This document shows positions 1-7,201 of a DNA stretch of 16,253 nucleotides, one piece after another; within the stretch, counting starts at the first letter, position 1; every line of letters begins with the position of its first letter. The DNA comes from Helicobacteraceae bacterium. Its GTDB lineage: Bacteria > Campylobacterota > Campylobacteria > Campylobacterales > Sulfurimonadaceae. A program made the position numbers and the translations under genes. The stretch lies in assembly GCA_015489055.1 (NCBI GenBank), contig WFMO01000115.1:1-16253 (forward strand), read 5' to 3'. The notes under the pieces were generated by a model. That model had not been told where the DNA came from, ran no database searches, and was given only the letters and a program-made list of their open reading frames with translations.

Positions 1-269
1 ACTTGTTCAATTATCATATCTGTTGGAAGTGATATCGGACATATATCTACACAATTAGTACACAAAAAACAGCTTTCAAAAATATCTTTAGCCCTTTTAT
101 CAAGTTCAAGCTCACCATCTTGATAAGCGCCAAGTAGGTCAATAAAACCGCGAGGAGACGTAACTTCATCGCTATTTACGTTATGTATAGTACATACAGG
201 AATACATTTACCGCACTTTATACACTGGTCTGATGTAGCTTTAAAATTAAATAAATCATTATTTTCCAT
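1..269 (-). CDS. Iron-sulfur protein, GlpC/GlcF/LutA-like, partial (N-terminus only)
   Basis: This gene is too short in the window to show fully: it starts with ATG at 269 and leaves the window at base 1, giving 89 codons. It carries two ferredoxin-type 4Fe-4S motifs, C16-x2-C19-x2-C22-x3-C26 and C67-x2-C70-x2-C73-x3-C77-P. This tandem spacing is typical of the N-terminal domain of GlpC, glycolate oxidase GlcF and LutA electron-transfer subunits, where a C-terminal CCG (cysteine-rich) region normally follows; that part lies outside the window. There is no signal peptide, so a cytoplasmic or membrane-peripheral protein is expected. It begins only 2 nt after the hemN stop and should be co-transcribed with it. 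The same pair is recalled from Helicobacter pylori, where the second gene is labelled glpC. The substrate and redox partner cannot be told from this fragment. Confidence 0.85.
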   Translation of the reverse strand, partial: MENNDLFNFKATSDQCIKCGKCIPVCTIHNVNSDEVTSPRGFIDLLGAYQDGELELDKRAKDIFESCFLCTNCVDICPISLPTDMIIEQ

Positions 270-271
270 AT

Positions 272-1639
272 TTATACCGTTTTTGAAAAAGTTTTTTTAT
301 TATCTGCGTGGCTGTGCATATACGCATCAAATGCCATAGCTATATTTCTAATTAACAGCATCCCGGTCTCAGAGCAGATAATATAACTATCGTCTATACT
401 AAGGAGTCCGTCATCTTCAAATGGTTGCAACTCCAGCAGAGCATCTTTAAAATATTCTTTAAAGTTTACACCAAACTTATTTTCAAAACGCCTAATATCA
501 AGTTTGAAGTTGCTCATAAGTTCCATAATCACATATTTTCTGATTAAATCATCCTCATTAAGTAAAACACCTCTTTCAAACGGCAGACGACCTGCGTCAA
601 TTGCCTCTTCATATAAACTCATCTCTTTAAAATTTTGAGCATAATGCCTAGAGCCTTCACCGATTGAAGTCAGTCCGATGCCAAGCAAATCGGCACCGCC
701 TTTTGTGGTATATCCTTGAAAGTTTCTGTGTAGTTCGCCTTTATCTATAGCTTTAAAAAGATCATCTTCAGGTTTTGCAAAATGATCCATGCCTACCATT
801 TTATAGCCGTTTGATGTCAAAAAATCAATTGTATATTGCATAATAGCTAGTTTTTCATCAGGTCTTGGCAGGGTTGTCTCGTCTATCTTTCTCATAGTTT
901 TTTTGAGCCATGGCACATGAGCATAATTAAAAACAGCAAAGCGGTCTGGATTTAGCGTAAGCGCCAAGTCCAATGTTTCTTTAAAAGTTTCAAGAGTTTG
1001 GAAAGGAAGTCCATAAATCAAATCGACATTTACTGATACCATATTGTATTTTCGTGCCAAATCCATGGCGCTTTTTGTAATGTCATAGGGTTGAAATCTG
1101 TGAACTGTTACTTGTACTTTTTCATTAAAATCCTGTATGCCAAAACTAACACGATTAAATCCAGCTTCACTCATAACTCTCATCTGCTCTTCATCGATAT
1201 GACGAGGGTCTATTTCGCAGCTAATCTCTGCCTCTTTAGAAAAATTTGGAAAATAACTCTTAATCATCTTAATAATCTCATCAAGCTGAAGCGCTGAAAA
1301 ATATGTTGGTGTACCGCCGCCAAAGTGCATCTGAATTACTTCTCTTGACATATCTGTATGCTTAGATAGTATCTCTAGTTCACGGCGAAGATAATCCATA
1401 TACCGCACTTTTTTATCTTCTTTTGATGTAAATACAACATTGCATCCGCAAAAATAACAGGCACTTCTACAAAACGGCAGATGAAAATATAAAGACAGAA
1501 ATCTGGAATTATCCATATTGGCAAGTTCATATAGATATTGCTCATAAGTAAAATTTTGATTGAATTCTAAGGCTGTGGGATAGCTTGTGTATCTAGGACC
1601 AGGCTTTGAGTATTTGACAAATTTTGTAAAATCTAACAT
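272..1639 (-). CDS. hemN: Oxygen-independent coproporphyrinogen III oxidase (radical SAM)
   Basis: The product converts coproporphyrinogen III to protoporphyrinogen IX by radical SAM chemistry in anaerobic heme biosynthesis and acts in the cytoplasm. The radical SAM/HemN cysteine pattern is C57-x3-C61-x2-C64-x-C66 (context FHLPFCRSACYFCGCN), followed by the GGGTPTY motif near residue 107 and a HemN-type C-terminal domain. The N-terminal YSKPGPRYTSYPTA segment is typical of true HemN rather than HemW. Length from the chosen start is 455 residues, normal for the family. An upstream TTG at 1663 is in frame, but ATG at 1639 is preferred because GGA lies 8 nt before it and because homologues begin at this point. 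It is the first gene of a two-gene unit with the iron-sulfur protein downstream (2 nt gap). Confidence 0.95.
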   Translation of the reverse strand: MLDFTKFVKYSKPGPRYTSYPTALEFNQNFTYEQYLYELANMDNSRFLSLYFHLPFCRSACYFCGCNVVFTSKEDKKVRYMDYLRRELEILSKHTDMSREVIQMHFGGGTPTYFSALQLDEIIKMIKSYFPNFSKEAEISCEIDPRHIDEEQMRVMSEAGFNRVSFGIQDFNEKVQVTVHRFQPYDITKSAMDLARKYNMVSVNVDLIYGLPFQTLETFKETLDLALTLNPDRFAVFNYAHVPWLKKTMRKIDETTLPRPDEKLAIMQYTIDFLTSNGYKMVGMDHFAKPEDDLFKAIDKGELHRNFQGYTTKGGADLLGIGLTSIGEGSRHYAQNFKEMSLYEEAIDAGRLPFERGVLLNEDDLIRKYVIMELMSNFKLDIRRFENKFGVNFKEYFKDALLELQPFEDDGLLSIDDSYIICSETGMLLIRNIAMAFDAYMHSHADNKKTFSKTV

Positions 1640-1690
1640 TTTTATTATCCAATATAAGGGCAACTCTAAAAAAACCCTATTTTTCTTAGC

Positions 1691-1699
1691 ATTATGACA
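1691..1699 (-). promoter_or_regulatory. Probable hemN promoter (extended -10)
   Basis: On the minus strand the bases read TG-T-CATAAT, one mismatch from the extended -10 consensus TGnTATAAT. It lies about 52 nt upstream of the hemN ATG, with transcription expected to start near 1684. No -35 is evident, which is usual for sigma-70 promoters in Campylobacterota. This is pattern-based only. Confidence 0.45.
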
Positions 1700-1746
1700 A
1701 AGATGTGTTGAATATGCAATAAAAAATATAAAATACTATTATTAAT

Positions 1747-1812
1747 TGATATTACGCATTCCCTTGGGAGCGCTTTGCTCGTTTCATAGCTTTAGAAGGC
1801 AAGGTAATATCA
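1747..1812. repeat. Inverted-repeat-bounded, GC-richer element of unknown origin
   Basis: Arms TGATATTAC (1747-1755) and GTAATATCA (1804-1812) are perfect inverted copies of each other. They enclose 48 bp with about 50% GC, while the flanking sequence is mostly A and T. Inside is a smaller hairpin, GAGC-GCTTT-GCTC (about 1768-1780), and the near-palindrome TCCC-TT-GGGA just before it. No transposase or target-site duplication is visible. On the minus strand it contains a short open stretch (Met-Lys-Arg-Ala-Lys-Arg and on) that ends at a stop within the element, so it is not a gene on its own. It could be a MITE/REP-like dispersed repeat or a relic of something larger. It sits between the divergent hemN and response regulator promoters. 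Confidence 0.45.
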
Positions 1813-1840
1813 GTAACTTACATTATTATTTGATATTTTC

Positions 1841-1849
1841 TGGTATAAT
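1841..1849 (+). promoter_or_regulatory. Promoter of the response regulator gene (extended -10)
   Basis: A perfect extended -10, TGGTATAAT, has its TATAAT at 1844-1849, with transcription expected from about 1856. That leaves an 85-nt AT-rich untranslated leader before the ATG at 1942. No clear -35 is seen, as is usual for this phylum. The identical 9-mer recurs at 11675. Confidence 0.6.
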
Positions 1850-1941
1850 TATTCAGACATCACAATTTTATTACATAAGTTAAGAAATCCTAATAGCTTT
1901 ATCTTTGATGCACAAGGCTTAAACAATTGCGAGATAACAAG

Positions 1942-2685
1942 ATGAAAAAATACAAAATTTTAATAGTTGAAGATGATGAAGTAAGTGCTTTAAACTTAGA
2001 AATTTCCTTACGAAAAAATGGCTATGAAGTTGTAGCGACAACTGATAATATGCTAAGTGCCATCAATAAGATTAAGGTTTACACGCCTGATATTGTTATC
2101 ATCGATATAGCTCTTCAAGAGAGCGCAGACGGTATAGAATTAGCAAACCTAATACGTGAAAAATATCATTTACCTTTTATATATCTGACATCACATTCTG
2201 ATGACCATATTATTGAAGATGCCAGTAAAACTGAACCTTATGGATACATATTAAAGCCATTTGATCCAAATTCTCTTCACGCAACTTTACAGATGGCTCT
2301 TTATAAATACAATCACGAAAAACAACAAGAAGCCAGTATTAGTGCGTTAAAACAGGAAAAATTAAATCTTGAAAAATTGCTTTACCACAATAATCACAAT
2401 CAGCCAAATATCAAATTTGCAGACGGATATTGTTTTGATCTTAATGTTTGTGAAACCTTTTATAATAACAAAAAGATTAGACTAACTAAAAAAGAAAATG
2501 CATTTATAAAGCTTTTAGTAGCGCATATTGGTCTTGTAGTTAGTTTTGATCAAATCATACAATATATCTGGGATGAAGATAATGCCACGCAAAATAGTGT
2601 ACGAACACTTGTTTGGAGAATACGCAATAAACTACCCACCGATATCATTAAAAATGTTTCCGGTACAGGATATTATATAGAATGA
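1942..2685 (+). CDS. OmpR-family response regulator (REC + winged helix)
   Basis: This is a DNA-binding transcriptional regulator controlled by phosphorylation. The receiver domain covers about residues 4-120, with the acidic pair in IVEDDE (E10-D12), acceptor Asp55 (VIIDIA), the switch Thr in YLTSHSD and the conserved Lys in ILKPFD. A charged, probably coiled-coil linker (about 125-155) leads to a C-terminal Trans_reg_C winged helix (about 160-247) ending in the typical NVSGTGYYIE. Length is 247 residues from ATG 1942; an in-frame TTG at 1927 exists, but GAGA at 1931-1934 gives a ribosome site with a 7-nt spacer to the ATG. No histidine kinase is co-directional; the nearest is the hybrid kinase encoded on the opposite strand, whose 3' end overlaps this gene by 13 bp. 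That kinase is the obvious candidate partner, but the pairing is inferred. Target genes cannot be read from the sequence. Confidence 0.9.
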   Translation: MKKYKILIVEDDEVSALNLEISLRKNGYEVVATTDNMLSAINKIKVYTPDIVIIDIALQESADGIELANLIREKYHLPFIYLTSHSDDHIIEDASKTEPYGYILKPFDPNSLHATLQMALYKYNHEKQQEASISALKQEKLNLEKLLYHNNHNQPNIKFADGYCFDLNVCETFYNNKKIRLTKKENAFIKLLVAHIGLVVSFDQIIQYIWDEDNATQNSVRTLVWRIRNKLPTDIIKNVSGTGYYIE

Positions 2686-5336
2686 TCATCATCTAAGCAA
2701 AGCCCGTATTGCTTTTTAATGCTTGCGTACTCACATTGTAGTTGTTTAAGAGCATTTTCATAATCAAATTCTTTGTTTTGAATATTTGCCGCTTGTTCTA
2801 TATCACTGGATATATTTTGCATTTTTTTAAATCTAAAATTTGCACTGGAACCTTTTATAGAATGAATATTTTTAGCAAGTTTTATATAATTTACATTTTT
2901 TACTAATTGAGGTAGTTCAGATATTAAAGTATCGGCTTTTGTGAAATAAAGCTTTAAAAGCATCTTAATCTGCTCCTCTTCAAGTTGTAAAGTTTCTTGT
3001 AAAGTCTGCATATCGCAGCCGGTTGTTTTTTGCGGTAAATATTTCATTAAAATATCTTCTAGCTTGCGGATATCTAGAGGTTTACCTAAAAATTCATCAC
3101 AGCTAGATTCAAGCACCGTAAGGCTTGAACCCTTAATGACATTTGCAGTTAATGCCACAATTGGAATATGTCCAAAATGAAATTGCTTTTGAATCTTTAA
3201 AATCTCTTTGACTGCATCAGAACCATTTAAAATCGGCATCTGTTCATCCATAAATATTAGATCATATACTTTTCGCTTATAAAGCTCGACAGCCTTTTTC
3301 CCATCTGGCGCTATATCATATGAGATGTCGTGTTTAGATAGCAACATGCCTATTAATTCTTGATTTGCCTCATTGTCTTCTGCTATCAACACTGAAGCAT
3401 CAAAATGTTTAGTATCTTGTTTTTGACTAAGCAACATCATATCGCGCTCTCTTTGTAAATCAAAGACATCAAGAAGACTCTCTCTTACTTTAGACAGATA
3501 AAGCGGATATGCCAAATATCTTGTATTGGATAATGTTGTAGTTTGACTCTGAAAAATATCAGATATACATATAGATGGTTTATCAACTATTGCAATAACC
3601 TCTCTTAGCACATCACTCATATCTTCATCAAAAAAATACAGTACATCATAATCAACATTATTTAATGAGTGTATAATGTGCAGCTTTAAGCCCATCTGTC
3701 TGAGATATGATGAAATAATATCCAGCTTTTTTAGATCCGTTGTTTCAACGGCATAAAATGCGATTGTTTTTGATCTTAAAAGTTTACACTCTAGTAGTGT
3801 TGGTTTTTTATCTATGATCTGCACCGGCACTACAAGAGTAAAATTACTTCCGGAAGATAACTTTGATGATAGCTCTATGTCACCTCCTAACAAAGTAGCT
3901 AATTGTTTGCAAATAGCCAGGCCAAGACCCGTACCTCCATAAACAGCTCCATTGCCGTAAACTTGAGAAAAGGGCTTAAAAATACCCTCTATATCTTTTT
4001 TGTCAATCCCGATACCAGTATCTTTAACGCTCACCATTAACATATTGTTTTGCGTAATCTTTGACTCTATATCTATATGCCCGTTTTGCCGTGTGAATTT
4101 AATTGCATTACTAATAAAATTTGACACAATCTGTTGAATTCTAAGCGGATCACTTAATATTTTTGATGGCATTAGTGAATCCGTATAGTTCATAAACCTG
4201 ATATGCTTATCCTTTGTCAGCATCACAAAAGGCTCAATGGTTCTAGATAATATCTCTTCAAAATTAAAAACTCGCCTCTCAACTGTAAAAGTTCCACTTT
4301 TTAATTTTGAAAAATCCAAAATATCATTAATAAGATTTAATAAATTTCTTCCATTATCATCTATAATATCAAAATACTGCTTATACTTCTTAGTTACTAT
4401 TTCGTCTTTTAAAATTTGCACAAATCCCAAAATGGCATTTAACGGTGTTCGTATCTCGTGGCTTATACTTGATAAAAAATAATCCTTTGCCCTATCTGCA
4501 TCAATAGCTTTTACTTTAGCATCAATAAGTTTTGTCACATCATAGCCTACACCTATATATTCTTGCTTTTCAGTAAATGGGTTTTGTATTGGCAAAATAG
4601 TTGTATCTACATAAAAATAGTCTCCATTTTTTTTTCTATTTTTAATAGTTCCACGAAAAACTTTTCCTTGATGCAGGTTTTGCCATAAGTCTTGAAAAAA
4701 TGATGACGGCATCTGAGGATCCCTGATAACGCGATGCGAAAAACCTATCAACTCATTTTGCTCAAAGCCGCATAACTGTAAAAATTTATCATTGACATGC
4801 GTAATGATACCATTTTCATCAGTTTTTGAGACAATGGCGCTTTCATTGATGGCATAAATATATTGCTGAAGCAAGGTAGCGTTTTTAGTAATTTCTAAAT
4901 CTTTTTCATATATAGTTTGTGAATATTGTGCTAAAACAGAAGCGAAGTTTTTATCAAAAATATATGTTATCTCATCAAACAGTTCTTTAGAGTTTATCTT
5001 TTTATCGAATGTCATATCAATCATAGAGCGCTTAAAATGGCTACATATTAAGAATAATTCTTGTGAAGAGATATTGTTATTTTTTAGATAAAACAAAAGT
5101 TTCACCATAACGGGACAATTACCGATATCTACCGTCCCTTTAATCACACCAATCAAATACTCGAAAATACCGTTAGCGTAGGTATTAATAAAAAAAACTT
5201 GCTTGATGCCATGTCGCTTTAATATATCACTGATTTCCGGATAATCCATCCATTGAGATATGATAAGAGATTGAGTTTCCTCGAAGATTGCAATAAAGGA
5301 TTTGCTTGTAGTTAAAGATTGCACAGATATAAACAA
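2673..5336 (-). CDS. PAS-containing hybrid sensor histidine kinase with REC and Hpt domains
   Basis: This is an 887-residue multistep phosphorelay kinase with no transmembrane helix, so it is probably a cytoplasmic sensor. Residues 1-145 form a mostly helical N-terminal region of unassigned family. A PAS domain follows (about 160-275), then HisKA with the H-box SISHEIRTPLN (His293). The HATPase shows the N-box (around N406-N410), DTGIGI (439-444) and GGTGLGLAIC (467-476). Residues 521-630 look like a receiver without a usable acceptor Asp. An intact receiver has IAEDNE (651-656), acceptor Asp697 in IFMDEQMP, and Lys752 in LGKPLD. The C-terminus is an Hpt domain with His825 (NIHSIKGSSANF). The start is uncertain: no ATG fits, an in-frame stop lies just upstream, and TTG 5336 or GTG 5324 are the choices, both with poor ribosome sites. 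ATG 5249 is a later option. It lies downstream of sqr and a small ORF on the same strand, separated by a palindrome. Confidence 0.92.
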   Translation of the reverse strand: MFISVQSLTTSKSFIAIFEETQSLIISQWMDYPEISDILKRHGIKQVFFINTYANGIFEYLIGVIKGTVDIGNCPVMVKLLFYLKNNNISSQELFLICSHFKRSMIDMTFDKKINSKELFDEITYIFDKNFASVLAQYSQTIYEKDLEITKNATLLQQYIYAINESAIVSKTDENGIITHVNDKFLQLCGFEQNELIGFSHRVIRDPQMPSSFFQDLWQNLHQGKVFRGTIKNRKKNGDYFYVDTTILPIQNPFTEKQEYIGVGYDVTKLIDAKVKAIDADRAKDYFLSSISHEIRTPLNAILGFVQILKDEIVTKKYKQYFDIIDDNGRNLLNLINDILDFSKLKSGTFTVERRVFNFEEILSRTIEPFVMLTKDKHIRFMNYTDSLMPSKILSDPLRIQQIVSNFISNAIKFTRQNGHIDIESKITQNNMLMVSVKDTGIGIDKKDIEGIFKPFSQVYGNGAVYGGTGLGLAICKQLATLLGGDIELSSKLSSGSNFTLVVPVQIIDKKPTLLECKLLRSKTIAFYAVETTDLKKLDIISSYLRQMGLKLHIIHSLNNVDYDVLYFFDEDMSDVLREVIAIVDKPSICISDIFQSQTTTLSNTRYLAYPLYLSKVRESLLDVFDLQRERDMMLLSQKQDTKHFDASVLIAEDNEANQELIGMLLSKHDISYDIAPDGKKAVELYKRKVYDLIFMDEQMPILNGSDAVKEILKIQKQFHFGHIPIVALTANVIKGSSLTVLESSCDEFLGKPLDIRKLEDILMKYLPQKTTGCDMQTLQETLQLEEEQIKMLLKLYFTKADTLISELPQLVKNVNYIKLAKNIHSIKGSSANFRFKKMQNISSDIEQAANIQNKEFDYENALKQLQCEYASIKKQYGLCLDDDHSI

Positions 5337-5342
5337 GTGTCC

Positions 5343-5365
5343 GTATGCCGTAAATTACGGCATAC
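5343..5365. repeat. 23-nt near-perfect palindrome before the hybrid kinase gene
   Basis: Arms GTATGCCGTAA (5343-5353) and TTACGGCATAC (5355-5365) are exact inverted copies with one base between them; an RNA form would have a stem of about 9 bp and a small loop. It lies 8 nt after the small ORF's stop codon and 6 nt before the proposed TTG start of the kinase. Neither strand has a run of T after it (minus strand continues GGACACTTGTTTATA), so a classical intrinsic terminator is doubtful. It may be a protein-binding operator, an mRNA-stabilising or attenuating hairpin, or an element masking the kinase ribosome site. Confidence 0.7.
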
Positions 5366-5373
5366 TGGGCAAA

Positions 5374-5547
5374 CTAGTGACTTTTTCGAACAACTATAAG
5401 CATTTTAATGTTTAAAACTACAAAACGAATAAACTGCCATATAACGCATGTTCTCATAAAACGAGCATATCTGCTTGGAATCATAGTTAGATTCATTTTA
5501 TCATTATTTTGAAAATTTAATTCTTCTGGTACTACTTTCTTTTCCAT
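5374..5547 (-). CDS. 57-residue basic small protein in the sqr operon, probable membrane-associated helix
   Basis: ATG at 5547 is preceded by a perfect AAGGAG with a good spacer, placed 12 nt after the sqr stop codon, so translation is very likely; the stop is TAG at 5374-5376. The product is not recognised from a named family. Residues 1-20 are polar. Residues 26-32 contain the basic SRYARFMR run. Residues 33-53 (from TCVIWQFIRF to MLIVV) form a hydrophobic helix punctuated by Arg41 and Lys48, followed by a basic RKSH tail. That pattern suits an amphipathic or monotopic membrane helix rather than a secreted protein. Since sulfide:quinone oxidoreductase is itself a monotopic membrane enzyme, a role in anchoring, assembly or regulation is possible, but this is inference from position only. 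It was too short for a routine ORF cut-off and could be missed in annotation. Confidence 0.8.
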   Translation of the reverse strand: MEKKVVPEELNFQNNDKMNLTMIPSRYARFMRTCVIWQFIRFVVLNIKMLIVVRKSH

Positions 5548-5559
5548 TTTTTCTCCTTT

Positions 5560-7029
5560 TTATTCTGGTATTAATGTCCATCCGGTTTTTAGTTTTGCTT
5601 TATATATGAACAGATAATGAAGAACCTGTTTTATCCAGTGACCCGCAAGACCTATCTCACCAAACGTATAATCAGTATCGCGACCCGTTCCAGGAAATCT
5701 ATCAAAATCAGGAACAACTGGATAAACCGTCATAGCTGCCGCAGTCCCAGTTAACAAACCTCTACCTGCACTAGCAACACAAGCAGCACCCATTTCAGCC
5801 ATTGAAGCTTCATGCAACTGTACTCCCTCACCTTTTGTAATCAGATCACAAACGCTGTGAGCAACTGCTTTTCCTGTAATACCTGCCGGCATTCCCGTAC
5901 GTGGAGGCGTAGGATTAATCGGAGTTCCGTTTGGAGATTTCGCAGGTTTAGATATGAGGTGTGGTGGATTAAATGCAATCCCTACTGCAAAAATATTTTT
6001 ATATGCAGGGCTTTGATAAGTCCTAGGCCAATCGCTTGCCGTCCACTCGCTATAAGGTTTAGGCGTATAATCTGCATCGACTTTCATCAGACCGTTTGGC
6101 GCAAATAGCTGATCGGTAATATCAGAACCGTCTTTACCATACGCTTTAAGTCCGACGCCCGCAAAAGGAGGGATAAGCATTGCAAAGTCAAACTCTTCCT
6201 CACCCATAGTACCATCTAATAATTCATAGTGAGCTTTGCCTTTTTCAACCTTATTTACATGCGCTCCGATAATCCAATCAACATTACGTTCAGTATAAAG
6301 AGACTCTGCAAACAATTTTGAACTAACTACATAACCGTTTACTTTCATATGCAGACCACCCATACCAAAGTCACCCAAAAAAGCTTCATTAGATATCCAT
6401 TTGATATCAGCCATCTCTCTAACGCCGGCTTTTCTTAGCTTGGATTCTATGTTAAACGCATACTCAAACGCAGCGCCCTGACAAGTACACATACCATGGC
6501 CTGTACCTATTAAAAATTTCTGACGCTCACCCTTTTGCATTTTTTCTATGCATCTGTCAAGCTCATGACTTGCGTGAACGGCATGATCTGCCGTACAAAC
6601 AGAAACGGTATATTCTCCTAATCCGTTTGCATCGCCTAAGCCCGGAGTTGCCGCAAAATTCAATTTTGGACCGGTAGCATTAATGACATAATCATAAGTC
6701 ACCTCTTCAGTCTGTCCTTCTTTGCCTTGTCCTGTATATTCGATAGTAACAAAAGGAGTATCAGCGCCCTCTTTGCCTTCTGGATTTAGTGAAACAGCTT
6801 TTGCCTGCTTGTAAGTGATATTTCCTTTTCTATATACCGGAGCAAGATCAAATACTACATCTTGCTTACTCATATCTCCAACTCCAACCCAAATATTTGA
6901 CGGAATCCAATTCCACTGTGAATTTGGTGTTACAACTACTACTTCATGTGCAGAACCAAGCCACTTAGCCGCAAATGTAGCAGCAGTATGCCCTGAGACT
7001 CCACCGCCTAGAACAACTAATCTTGCCAT
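5560..7029 (-). CDS. sqr: Sulfide:quinone oxidoreductase (FAD flavoprotein)
   Basis: The enzyme oxidises sulfide to polysulfide or sulfur and passes electrons to the quinone pool at the membrane. The 489-residue protein starts with the FAD-binding Rossmann motif VVLGGGVSGHTAA (residues 5-17). A second conserved nucleotide-site segment, YDYVINATG, lies at 112-120, and the C-terminal FAD-contact segment KNIFAVGIAFNPP at 344-356. Candidate redox cysteines are Cys145 (TVSVCTADHA), Cys181/Cys183 (TGHGMCTCQGAAFEY) and Cys417 (GAACVASAG), matching the three-cysteine plan of SQRs. The C-terminal HWIKQVLHYLFIYKAKLK stretch looks amphipathic and fits monotopic membrane attachment. The subtype is not certain; its size and CTCQGAAFEY signature suggest one of the longer types (III or VI). 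The start at 7029 has AAAGGAG upstream. It heads an operon with the 57-residue ORF and perhaps the kinase. Confidence 0.9.
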   Translation of the reverse strand: MARLVVLGGGVSGHTAATFAAKWLGSAHEVVVVTPNSQWNWIPSNIWVGVGDMSKQDVVFDLAPVYRKGNITYKQAKAVSLNPEGKEGADTPFVTIEYTGQGKEGQTEEVTYDYVINATGPKLNFAATPGLGDANGLGEYTVSVCTADHAVHASHELDRCIEKMQKGERQKFLIGTGHGMCTCQGAAFEYAFNIESKLRKAGVREMADIKWISNEAFLGDFGMGGLHMKVNGYVVSSKLFAESLYTERNVDWIIGAHVNKVEKGKAHYELLDGTMGEEEFDFAMLIPPFAGVGLKAYGKDGSDITDQLFAPNGLMKVDADYTPKPYSEWTASDWPRTYQSPAYKNIFAVGIAFNPPHLISKPAKSPNGTPINPTPPRTGMPAGITGKAVAHSVCDLITKGEGVQLHEASMAEMGAACVASAGRGLLTGTAAAMTVYPVVPDFDRFPGTGRDTDYTFGEIGLAGHWIKQVLHYLFIYKAKLKTGWTLIPE

Positions 7030-7088
7030 AATTACTCCTTTTGTTTTACAATCTTATGCGAATGCTCACATAACTATAACTAAATCTA

Positions 7089-7106
7089 ATCACAATAGTA
7101 TCACAA
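7089..7106 (-). promoter_or_regulatory. Tandem TTGTGAT sites in the sqr leader, candidate operator
   Basis: On the minus strand TTGTGAT occurs twice, at 7106-7100 and 7095-7089, exactly 11 bp apart (one helical turn). The sites overlap the predicted start of transcription and the first bases of the sqr leader. TGTGA is the half-site type used by CRP/FNR-family regulators, but here the copies are direct rather than inverted. A repressor or activator site is possible; no regulator is identified. Confidence 0.35.
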
Positions 7107-7114
7107 CAATGTAA

Positions 7115-7120
7115 ATTATA
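7115..7120 (-). promoter_or_regulatory. Probable sqr promoter (-10)
   Basis: A perfect TATAAT is read on the minus strand from 7120 to 7115, preceded by an A/T-rich stretch with T runs (about 7123-7142). Transcription would start near 7108, leaving a leader of about 78 nt before the sqr ATG. No -35 box is evident. Confidence 0.5.
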
Positions 7121-7201
7121 ATACTTTTGTTAAAAAAATAAGATTTAATGTAACTATTTACCACAATATAGCCACTATGCTAATAATCTGTTGCGTTACA
7201 A

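Noticed and set aside
1639..1663. TTG at 1663 as the hemN start
   Set aside because: The GGAT ribosome site lies inside that extension and fits ATG 1639; homologues begin at the later position.
6815..7114. 99-codon plus-strand ORF opposite the sqr start
   Set aside because: It lies antisense over the well-supported sqr 5' end and promoter, has no ribosome site, and its composition is that of a shadow frame.
7148..7200. Terminator for pepN
   Set aside because: Only short (4-6 bp) inverted pieces such as TGTAAC/GTTACA 40 bp apart were seen, with no T-run; not convincing.
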